Made by a program: the position numbers and the translations under genes. 38,788 nucleotides of DNA from CAIMZW01 sp037133095 (GTDB lineage: Bacteria > Actinomycetota > Actinomycetes > Nanopelagicales > Nanopelagicaceae), in the NCBI GenBank assembly GCA_037133095.1, contig JBAXOT010000017.1, positions 1 through 38,788 of the forward strand, read 5' to 3'. Of the stretch, positions 14,891 to 21,267 are shown piece after piece (within the stretch, counting starts at the first letter, position 1; each line of letters begins with the position of its first letter). The notes beneath the pieces are model-generated. The model made no database searches. It was not told the origin of the DNA and was given only the letters and a program-made list of their open reading frames with translations.

Positions 14891-15616
14891 TTAGGAGTTC
14901 GATGGAACAGTCGGAGTTACTTGGTCTTCTCGGAAGGTCCACGTGACGAGAGCTGATTGACCTTGAATCGTGCTCGCGGGAAGAACTGCATTTGTCGAGG
15001 ATTCGCTTCCCTCATATTTGATTGAGATACGTAAGGAAAGAGACGTACCTGAAGTCAATGATGAAACGGAAAGGCCGGTGCCAGGGTTTGCCATGGTTCC
15101 GATGGTGTTAAACGGTTTGTATGAGAAAAGTGATGTAACGGTGCCGCCGGTGCAGACTCCAGTTGTCGGAGTCCAAACTCCCCCTACGCATTCGTCCGCT
15201 GCAACTTGGAGTCCTCGAACCGAAGTGTTGTTTGGGCCGGTTAAGTCGCTGGTGTTTGCGTCAGATGCGTGAAGTGTGAGCCCAAATCCATCAGCGGAAC
15301 CTGCTTGATTCAGAGTCACATATCGATTAACAACATCGCCAGGAATCAGTTTGTTGAGAATGTCATTGAAACCTTGTCCATTGTTGGCCAGGCTCAATTC
15401 CAAAGTGTGAGTATTAATTCCCTGTGCCGAATTATTAACAGCAGTCGCATCTAGTGACGCAAATACTGATGAACCGACGAGTGAAACTCCTCCGACAACA
15501 GCGGCGATCAAGGCGCCAATTTGGAGAAGGGTTGATCCACCATGTGCGACGTAGAGCGGGCGAACTTTTCGCGCCACCATTGACAGCGCAGATCTTTCAT
15601 GATTTCCGTTTTTCAT
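14891..15616 (-). CDS. TasA/camelysin-like secreted subunit (unit B, 241 aa)
   Basis: A compact subunit with a longer, basic N-terminal region. A hydrophobic stretch (about 30–49) and VFASLDATAVNNSAQGINTHTL form the SipW-type leader. The core is PGDVVNRYVTLNQAG, the two-Cys loop ECVGGVWTPTTGVC, and the C-terminus WTFREDQVTPTVPSNS. The start ATG overlaps the stop of the 200-aa peptidase gene (ATGA) and has a GGGGAG site 8 nt upstream. It is the first subunit after the peptidase pair, as the 221-aa protein is in unit A. This coupling makes it the probable direct substrate of its upstream peptidase(s). Confidence 0.75.
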   Translation of the reverse strand: MKNGNHERSALSMVARKVRPLYVAHGGSTLLQIGALIAAVVGGVSLVGSSVFASLDATAVNNSAQGINTHTLELSLANNGQGFNDILNKLIPGDVVNRYVTLNQAGSADGFGLTLHASDANTSDLTGPNNTSVRGLQVAADECVGGVWTPTTGVCTGGTVTSLFSYKPFNTIGTMANPGTGLSVSSLTSGTSLSLRISIKYEGSESSTNAVLPASTIQGQSALVTWTFREDQVTPTVPSNS

Positions 15617-16215
15617 AACAATTGCTCCCCTGTATTTTCCATATGAACGTTTATTGCTGCTTCAGATGCACGGCGCTGGACCAGGCGTCGGTGCGAAAAT
15701 CGAATAAGAAAGAGAAGTGCTGAGAGGAGCAAAGCGATTCCGCTCAGTAACTTTCCTGTTGGCGATGAAAGGAATCCAATAGCTCGACCAACCTGCGGCA
15801 GCGAACCAGTGGTGCGCGGGATGGTGGAATCCGGTGAAATCTGGACTATTCCCAAATCTGGGTTCTGGTTTTCTTGACCCTTGGTCTGCATTTGCAGTAG
15901 GCCATTTGATAGTGAGATTTTCACGACTCGATGTGCAAGTAACTCATGGGTAGTTGCATCTCTGATGACCACTAGATCGCCCAGCCGAATTTTGGAAGCG
16001 GTTACATCTTGGGCAAAAACCAAATCTCCATAGGAAAACTCAGGCTGCATGCTGCTTGTAAGCACGGGTGAAAAAGAGGTTTGATAGAAAACGTGGAGCA
16101 CCACCGGAACTAGAAAGATCATAAAGATGACCGCGCCCATAACGTTGACCCAGTGGAATCTTTGCGTTTTCCTGCTAGGTGGGTTGCTCAATTGCGGATC
16201 GATTGTCAGGGTCAT
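15613..16215 (-). CDS. Signal peptidase I-like, SipW type, with Asp-to-Gln change (200 aa)
   Basis: Two-pass membrane protein of the Ser-His class: first helix about 26–44, Ser55 in LTSSMQPEF, His95 in LAHRV, second helix about 158–175. The KGDANP motif of the other five paralogues is KGQENQNP here, so the position of the usual acidic residue is Gln114. Activity may be reduced, changed or dependent on the neighbouring peptidase. ATG at 16215 is chosen: it overlaps the stop of the 184-aa peptidase gene (ATGA), whereas the longer frame to 16332 would overlap that gene by 120 bp. It is in turn coupled to the 241-aa subunit gene. Confidence 0.83.
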   Translation of the reverse strand: MTLTIDPQLSNPPSRKTQRFHWVNVMGAVIFMIFLVPVVLHVFYQTSFSPVLTSSMQPEFSYGDLVFAQDVTASKIRLGDLVVIRDATTHELLAHRVVKISLSNGLLQMQTKGQENQNPDLGIVQISPDSTIPRTTGSLPQVGRAIGFLSSPTGKLLSGIALLLSALLFLIRFSHRRLVQRRASEAAINVHMENTGEQLL

Positions 16216-16766
16216 TTTTTGCTGCCCATTTTGGTGATGGCGAATCTGATCAGACCAAGAGCCAACGCAATCGTTAATAAGAGGAATCCAAGACCGGTTT
16301 TGTTGTGGTGGAGATAGAAAACAATCGGCCAACCCAAGAACTTCAAGTGCCCGACAACCTTAGGGACCTTTGTTGTCACTGAAACCGTGACCGCATGTTC
16401 ATCGACCGCCGGGTTGGCATCACCCCTGGTTACAAAGGTGACTTGGTTGCCTTGGATTTTTGCCGAAACTACGCGGTGTGAGTAGTTCACATTCTGGGTC
16501 AGGTCCGGGAGGACGGCGATCTCGCCGGCTGCGATGGCCCCGGCCGGGACCGATTTGGTCACTAACAGATCCCCTGCGCCGTAGACCGGCTTCATCGAGT
16601 TGGAGAGCACCGGGGCGAAAGAGAGCCCAAAAATAAGATGAAAGGCGACCGGAAGGACCAAAACCAGGAAGAGAATGGGGTAGAAAAGGTCAAATTTCGC
16701 CCTTTTGGCGGCGTTTGACATCGATTCCGTGCTCTGGGTGGTCTCCATGCGTAAAGTTTGGGTCAC
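16212..16766 (-). CDS. Signal peptidase I, archaeal/ER (SipW-like) type (184 aa)
   Basis: First gene of the coupled unit B run. A long polar N-terminus precedes a membrane helix (about 27–48). The catalytic set is Ser57 in LSNSMKPVYGAGD, His97 in YSHRV and Asp116 in RGDANP. The second helix is near 157–174. The listed start is GTG at 16766; an ATG at 16748 (METTQ) is an equally possible start and would shorten the protein by six residues. Neither has a strong ribosome site. A −10-like CATAAT lies at 16776–16781, and a large inverted repeat occupies the −35 region. The gene is divergent from the response regulator at 16888, which may control it. Confidence 0.86.
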   Translation of the reverse strand: MTQTLRMETTQSTESMSNAAKRAKFDLFYPILFLVLVLPVAFHLIFGLSFAPVLSNSMKPVYGAGDLLVTKSVPAGAIAAGEIAVLPDLTQNVNYSHRVVSAKIQGNQVTFVTRGDANPAVDEHAVTVSVTTKVPKVVGHLKFLGWPIVFYLHHNKTGLGFLLLTIALALGLIRFAITKMGSKK

Positions 16767-16791
16767 GAATCTCGCATTATGCTCGCATTCC

Positions 16792-16826
16792 TGTACTATT
16801 CTTCTATTAAGTAGAACATAAGTACA
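16792..16826. promoter_or_regulatory. Inverted repeat (12 of 15 bp) between the 184-aa peptidase and regulator genes
   Basis: Arms 16792–16806 and 16812–16826 match at 12 of 15 positions, with outer TGTACT/AGTACA and inner TTCTA/TAGAA, around a 5-nt centre. It covers the −35 region of the peptidase gene and lies 62 bp upstream of the regulator start. ACATAAGTAC in the right arm recurs, on the opposite strand, at 6673–6682, and AGAACATA recurs at 8902–8909. It is a good candidate for the binding site of the adjacent OmpR-type regulator. Confidence 0.5.
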
Positions 16827-16887
16827 AAACGCTTTCAGTTCACCTGCCGGCGCTTAATCGATAGCAATAATTTGGAGGCAGGTCGAC

Positions 16888-17670
16888 ATGTGGGCCGCGA
16901 AATTGGAATGTCAAGGATGTCAGTCACTACCGCTGCCGGGGATCGAGTCGGCCAGAATTCTTATTCTTGAATCTCGAGTTGTTGCGCGATCTAAATGCTC
17001 GGATTTCTTACACCTAGCGAATGTGCAAGCCGAGGTGGTCTTTACTATTGATGACACCCGAAAACTATTAGCTAACGGCGGCTTCAATATTCTCATTATC
17101 AACGGCGAGCGGGCTAATGCTGAGCTGCTGGATTTTTGCCACCAAATTAAATCTAATCTCGCTATTCCAATTCTTGTACTGACAGATCGAACTTCCTATT
17201 TTTCGGAGGAGATGTTTCTTGATGCCGGAGCCGATGATTATTTGGTCCTGCCTTTGTCACGACGGATTCTGATCTCACGAATCGCCCAACAGTTGAGCCG
17301 AATTCAAGTCACACATACCAAGAAGAGTTCGACCCTTAAATTCGCCAACTTCATTTTGGACCTGGACACCCATACTTTCTTCTTAGGCGGCGAGGTGGTT
17401 TCACTATCCGCATCCGAATTTCGGTTGCTCAGAGCATTTATGAAAAATCCCGATCGCATTTTCTCACGGGGATTCTTACTTGAGTTGTTGGGGGTTGCGG
17501 AAGGACCCGGCACAGATCACATAATTAATTCACATATTTCACGCTTGCGGCTCAAGATTGAAAAAGCAGGCGGACCAAAATTGTTCTCGGTCGTTAGAGG
17601 AGTTGGCTTTATCTTTGCTAGTACAACACTCAGCAAGGAATTGGCGCTGAGCGCAAGTGGCTCGAACTAA
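16888..17670 (+). CDS. OmpR/PhoB-type response regulator with degenerate receiver
   Basis: A 260-aa protein: receiver-like domain (about 22–138) and winged-helix DNA-binding domain (about 148–245, with SASEFRLLRAFM, the NSHISRLRLKIE recognition-helix area and RGVGFIF). The receiver has lost most catalytic positions. The acidic pair is Glu28-Ser29, the phosphoacceptor position is Asn72 and the conserved Lys is Leu121; only Thr99 remains. Control by phosphorylation is therefore unlikely, as in other atypical OmpR-family regulators. A GGAGG site 9 nt before the ATG supports the start. It is divergent from the peptidase-subunit run and convergent with the 191-aa peptidase gene (2 bp between stops). 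It probably regulates this locus. Confidence 0.88.
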   Translation: MWAAKLECQGCQSLPLPGIESARILILESRVVARSKCSDFLHLANVQAEVVFTIDDTRKLLANGGFNILIINGERANAELLDFCHQIKSNLAIPILVLTDRTSYFSEEMFLDAGADDYLVLPLSRRILISRIAQQLSRIQVTHTKKSSTLKFANFILDLDTHTFFLGGEVVSLSASEFRLLRAFMKNPDRIFSRGFLLELLGVAEGPGTDHIINSHISRLRLKIEKAGGPKLFSVVRGVGFIFASTTLSKELALSASGSN

Positions 17671-17672
17671 AA

Positions 17673-18248
17673 CTAGTAGAGATCTGAAATCTCCGGGTTG
17701 CTTGGATGATTCTCTATCTTTTGCTCTTCTTCGATAAATTCGCGTTTTTTCTTATAGGCAGAAATCCGAAAAATACCAAAGATTGCAAAGAGCAGAAGTA
17801 CACACTCGGCCAAAAAGGAAGCTTTATGGTTGGTGAAGTAGACAATAATTCGGCCAACCCATGGGATACGGCCGATGACGTGCGGAATCGATTGTTGTGG
17901 ATTTATCTCGACCTGTCCGGCATCTACGGCAGGATTGGCATCCCCCTTGGTTTCGAGATATGACTTTCCATCCTTAAGGGAAATGTTGACGATCCGATGC
18001 GCAAAGAGCGAGTAATCAATGCTGTTACGCAAGACGACAATGTCACCAACATGAAGGTCAGCGGGAACTGCTTCGTGCGTAATCAACATGTCGCCAGGAT
18101 TAATGACAGGTCGCATTGAACCAGTGAGAACGGGCGAGAGTGCAATATTGAAGACCGAGTGCAACATGACCGGAATGAAGAGAATGACGAAAACGGAGAT
18201 CGAGAAGCTGCGTTTCTTTGCCGCGGCCACGACTCCCGAGATATTCAC
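17673..18248 (-). CDS. Signal peptidase I, archaeal/ER (SipW-like) type (191 aa)
   Basis: Two-pass membrane serine protease: first helix about 14–34, Ser44 in LTGSMRPVINPGD, His84 in FAHRI, Asp103 in KGDANPAVD. A second helix at about 141–160 is followed by a charged tail. It shares its triad numbering with the 190- and 174-aa paralogues. The GTG at 18248 is supported by a promoter placed 6 nt upstream for a leaderless transcript rather than by a ribosome site. It is the outermost gene of unit B, in the same relative position as the 174-aa peptidase of unit A. It lies 55 bp from the recX stop. Confidence 0.87.
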   Translation of the reverse strand: MNISGVVAAAKKRSFSISVFVILFIPVMLHSVFNIALSPVLTGSMRPVINPGDMLITHEAVPADLHVGDIVVLRNSIDYSLFAHRIVNISLKDGKSYLETKGDANPAVDAGQVEINPQQSIPHVIGRIPWVGRIIVYFTNHKASFLAECVLLLFAIFGIFRISAYKKKREFIEEEQKIENHPSNPEISDLY

Positions 18249-18254
18249 TAGGTT

Positions 18255-18283
18255 ATTTTGACGATATTGTGAGTAAATCGCAA
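18255..18283 (-). promoter_or_regulatory. Predicted leaderless promoter of the 191-aa peptidase gene
   Basis: Minus strand: −35 TTGCGA (18278–18283), 17-nt spacer, −10 CAAAAT (18255–18260), then 6 nt to the GTG. The geometry is identical to that of the 190- and 174-aa peptidase genes. It would allow expression separate from recA–recX. Confidence 0.5.
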
Positions 18284-18303
18284 GAATTTAAACCCAATTC
18301 CGA

Positions 18304-18795
18304 TTAAATAGCCGAGCCGTGTAGGACCTCTCGCAACACCGCGGAGATGGTCGAATGATCAAAACCTTTGCGTGCCAAAACTGAGTGCACTCGTCGATAG
18401 ATGACTTCTGACTCAAGATGCGAACAGGATCGATATTTTCGAGCGGCTAGATCGAGAGCCATTTGATACTCGGCGCCGGCGTCAATACCTTCGATGACTT
18501 CATCGATAATGTCTTGCGCCACGCCTTTGACTCTTAACTCCCCCGCAATGACTCGCTTGGAGAGCTTCTTTTGTCGTTGTCTGGACTCGCTCCAAATTTT
18601 TGCGAACTCTAAGTCATTGAGAAAACCTTGTAACTCCAAATGATCTAATACTGAATGAGCAACGCCATCATCAACGCCACGTTTGAGTAAATGTGCGTGG
18701 AGTTCGGCCCGACTCCGAGCCCGAGGGGCAAGCGCATTGAGCGCAATACTCTCGGCCTCGGAGAAAGAGTCAGCAGAGTTCGCTACGGATTTCAC
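18304..18795 (-). CDS. recX: Regulatory protein RecX
   Basis: A small all-helical modulator that binds RecA filaments and limits recombinase activity. The 163-aa protein shows the RecX repeats: SIALNALAPRARSRAELHAHLLKRGV, LEFAKIWSESRQRQKKLSKR and the C-terminal YRRVHSVLARKGFDHSTISAVL. The start is GTG, 3 bp after the recA stop, so it is co-transcribed with recA. Next downstream is the accessory locus rather than miaB. Confidence 0.92.
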   Translation of the reverse strand: MKSVANSADSFSEAESIALNALAPRARSRAELHAHLLKRGVDDGVAHSVLDHLELQGFLNDLEFAKIWSESRQRQKKLSKRVIAGELRVKGVAQDIIDEVIEGIDAGAEYQMALDLAARKYRSCSHLESEVIYRRVHSVLARKGFDHSTISAVLREVLHGSAI

Positions 18796-18798
18796 GAA

Positions 18799-19881
18799 TT
18801 AGAAATCAACCTCAGCCGTTGCCTCATCAATGGCTGCAACAAGTGCCGGATCAATGGTCACGGGAACATAGTGCTCACGAATCTTGGCCTCAATATCGTT
18901 AGCCAAATCAGGATTGTCCGTGAGGAAAGCCCGGGCATTCTCCTTGCCTTGGCCGAGCTGATCGCCATCGTAGGTGTACCAGGCGCCTGACTTCTTAACG
19001 ATTCCTACCTCAACACCGAGATCAATCAATGATCCTTCGCGTGAGATACCAACGCCATAAATAATGTCGAATTCGGCCTGCTTGAATGGTGGCGCCATCT
19101 TGTTCTTGACCACCTTGACTCGAGTTCGGTTACCGACGGCCTCTTGGCCATCTTTGAGAGTCTCAATACGACGAACATCCAAGCGAATCGAGGCGTAAAA
19201 CTTCAGCGCCTTGCCACCTGTCGTTGTTTCCGGCGTGCCAAAGAAAACACCAATCTTGTCACGCAACTGGTTGATGAAGATGGCAGTCGTGTTAGAAGAG
19301 TGAAGCGCTCCGGTGATTTTTCGAAGTGCTTGGGACATCAAACGGGCTTGCAGACCCATATGTGAGTCCCCCATCTCGCCTTCGATTTCAGCGCGTGGTA
19401 CCAGCGCTGCGACGGAGTCGACGACGACGATGTCTAGCGCACCGGAGCGAATAAGCATGTCCATAATTTCTAGCGCCTGCTCACCTGTATCAGGCTGGGA
19501 GACAAGAAGGGCATCGATATCTACGCCAAGCTTCTTGGCGTACTCGGGATCGAGCGCATGCTCGGCATCGATAAAGGCGGCGATACCACCATTCTTCTGG
19601 GCGTTAGCGATGGCGTGGAGCGCCACCGTAGTTTTACCTGAGGATTCAGGCCCATAAATTTCAACAATGCGACCGCGGGGCAGGCCGCCGATGCCAAGTG
19701 CAATATCCAATGCGATGGAACCGGTGGGAATTACCTCAACCACCTGGGGTCCGCGATCGCCCATCTTCATAACCGAACCTTTACCGAATTGACGCTCGAT
19801 TTGGGCAAGGGCTGTGTCTAAGGCTTTGGTGCGGTCTGGGGTGGAGCGAGAGGCAGGGGATTTATCTTTCTCGTTAGCCAT
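18799..19881 (-). CDS. recA: Recombinase RecA
   Basis: DNA strand-exchange protein and LexA co-protease, 360 aa. Walker A is GPESSGKTT (77–85). The MGDSHMGLQARLMSQALRK region, the INQLRDKIGVFFG L2 loop region and the C-terminal IDEATAEVDF are all typical. ATG at 19881 is chosen from the MANEKDK start and the AAGAAAGG ribosome site. The open frame continues upstream to 20385, but that part is not RecA-like and overlaps glpX on the other strand. A LexA box lies about 135 bp upstream. Confidence 0.97.
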   Translation of the reverse strand: MANEKDKSPASRSTPDRTKALDTALAQIERQFGKGSVMKMGDRGPQVVEVIPTGSIALDIALGIGGLPRGRIVEIYGPESSGKTTVALHAIANAQKNGGIAAFIDAEHALDPEYAKKLGVDIDALLVSQPDTGEQALEIMDMLIRSGALDIVVVDSVAALVPRAEIEGEMGDSHMGLQARLMSQALRKITGALHSSNTTAIFINQLRDKIGVFFGTPETTTGGKALKFYASIRLDVRRIETLKDGQEAVGNRTRVKVVKNKMAPPFKQAEFDIIYGVGISREGSLIDLGVEVGIVKKSGAWYTYDGDQLGQGKENARAFLTDNPDLANDIEAKIREHYVPVTIDPALVAAIDEATAEVDF

Positions 19882-20015
19882 GAGAACCTTTCTTCTTCCT
19901 TGACCTCGACGCTCGAGATCGTTCTTCGGTCCAGAAGGTACGGAAGACCACCGACGGCACGCTTGGTTCTCGTGCGGAAGTGTGGAACCGCTCTGGTTGG
20001 GTATGAGTAGCGTAT

Positions 20016-20031
20016 CCGAACATCTGTTCGA
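20016..20031. promoter_or_regulatory. LexA (SOS) box of recA
   Basis: CGAACATCTGTTCG (20017–20030) matches the actinobacterial/Gram-positive SOS box CGAAC-N4-GTTCG exactly. It lies in the 208-bp gap between the divergent recA and glpX genes, nearer to glpX, giving recA a leader of roughly 110 nt. glpX starts 59 bp away on the other side and might be affected. Nothing else in the gap is recognised. Confidence 0.9.
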
Positions 20032-20089
20032 AAACACCCTTTTACGACACTTCCGACACGCTTTTTTATTTCTCAAGTAGCCTCGGGCT

Positions 20090-21061
20090 ATGACACCGAC
20101 GTCGCACCTGCCTCCGTCACGAAATCTTGCCCTCGAATTAGTCCGAGTCACCGAAACTGCCGCGATCGCTGCCGCGCGATGGACCGGACGCGGCGACAAG
20201 GAAGGCGCCGATGGCGCCGCCGTTGATGCCATGCGAGCCATGATTGGAACCGTTTCCATGAATGGAACCGTGGTCATTGGCGAAGGCGAAAAAGATAATG
20301 CACCGATGTTGTACAACGGTGAAAGCGTCGGCGATGGCACCTCCCCTGCGTGTGATGTGGCTGTAGATCCCATTGATGGCACCACTTTGGCTGCGAAAGG
20401 TATGAATAACGCAATCAGCGTGATCGCTCTGGCCGCTCGCGGGGCAATGTATGACCCCTCGGCAGTTTTCTATATGAATAAGATAGTTACTGGTCCCGAA
20501 GCTGCGGATGTGGTCGACATTGAGGCACCAGTTCTAGACAACTTAAGAAAAATTGCCCGGGCGAAACATATGGATATTCACGAACTTACAGTTGTCATTC
20601 TGGATCGACCACGCCATGACATCTTGGTCACAGAGGTACGTAGCGCAGGAGCGCGTATTAAATTCATTTCAGATGGTGACGTTGCCGGCGCTGTGATGGC
20701 GGCCAGGCCCGATACTGGAGTCGATGTACTTATGGGCATCGGAGGTACGCCTGAAGGAATCATTGCGGCATGTGCAATGAAATGTATGGGCGGGGTAATC
20801 CAAGGAAAACTTATGCCTCGAAATGATGCGGAACGCCAAAAGGCAATTGATGCCGGATTAGATCTCTCGCAAATCCTGACGACGTCTGATCTGGTTTCTG
20901 GCGATGATATCTTTTTTGCGGCGACCGGGATAACAGATGGCGAACTTCTTCGCGGAGTTCGATTCCACGACACAAAAATTTTCTCCCAATCTATTGTCAT
21001 GCGAGCAAGATCCAAGACAATAAGGGTTATAGATACGGAGCATCCAGTAGAGCGGGAGTGA
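20090..21061 (+). CDS. glpX: Fructose-1,6-bisphosphatase, class II
   Basis: Dephosphorylates fructose 1,6-bisphosphate in gluconeogenesis. The 323-aa protein has the class II metal-binding stretch VIGEGEKDNAP (62–72), DPIDGTT (93–99), and the GIGGTPEGIIAACAMKC substrate region. No clear ribosome site precedes the ATG, so a leaderless transcript is possible. It is divergent from recA and convergent with the DUF3046 gene (10 bp between stops). Confidence 0.95.
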   Translation: MTPTSHLPPSRNLALELVRVTETAAIAAARWTGRGDKEGADGAAVDAMRAMIGTVSMNGTVVIGEGEKDNAPMLYNGESVGDGTSPACDVAVDPIDGTTLAAKGMNNAISVIALAARGAMYDPSAVFYMNKIVTGPEAADVVDIEAPVLDNLRKIARAKHMDIHELTVVILDRPRHDILVTEVRSAGARIKFISDGDVAGAVMAARPDTGVDVLMGIGGTPEGIIAACAMKCMGGVIQGKLMPRNDAERQKAIDAGLDLSQILTTSDLVSGDDIFFAATGITDGELLRGVRFHDTKIFSQSIVMRARSKTIRVIDTEHPVERE

Positions 21062-21071
21062 ACCGTTTTAA

Positions 21072-21263
21072 TCAGCGGAATTTATACGGCATATCTGGAT
21101 TGTGTCTGACAACGGCTTTCCAAATATCGCCAGGCTCCTCGCCTGCAGCGAGCGCCTCGTTAACCGTACGCCCGCGCAATTCCGCGTGGACGATATCTCG
21201 ACTGTAAGTATCGGCATCGCTGAAATATTCGCTCATGCGATATCGCAATTCCGTGATGCGCAT
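21072..21263 (-). CDS. DUF3046 family protein
   Basis: A 63-aa protein of unknown function, typical of actinobacteria and often found near recA. The family pattern is visible: MRITELRYRMSEYF at the start, HAELRGRTVNEALAAG in the middle and IWKAVVRHNPDMP at the end. ATG at 21263 is chosen to match family length; an in-frame ATG at 21344 would extend it into the tetR gene. It starts 4 bp after the tetR stop and is probably co-transcribed with it. Confidence 0.85.
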   Translation of the reverse strand: MRITELRYRMSEYFSDADTYSRDIVHAELRGRTVNEALAAGEEPGDIWKAVVRHNPDMPYKFR

Positions 21264-21267
21264 AAAT

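Noticed and set aside
16216..16332. Longer form of the 200-aa peptidase
   Set aside because: It would overlap the 184-aa peptidase gene by about 120 bp and precede the usual N-terminus; the ATGA overlap start is better.
7418..18248. LepB-type (Ser-Lys) signal peptidases
   Set aside because: All six have an (A/S)HR motif where LepB has the catalytic Lys region, so they belong to the Ser-His class.
5190..18248. Prophage, integrative element or sortase-built pilus
   Set aside because: No integrase, transposase, phage structural gene, tRNA target or flanking repeat is visible. No sortase and no LPxTG-type cell-wall signal were found.
19882..20385. N-terminal extension of RecA by an open frame running up to 20385
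   Set aside because: The extension is not RecA-like, overlaps glpX on the other strand and the LexA box, and the ATG at 19881 has a good ribosome site.
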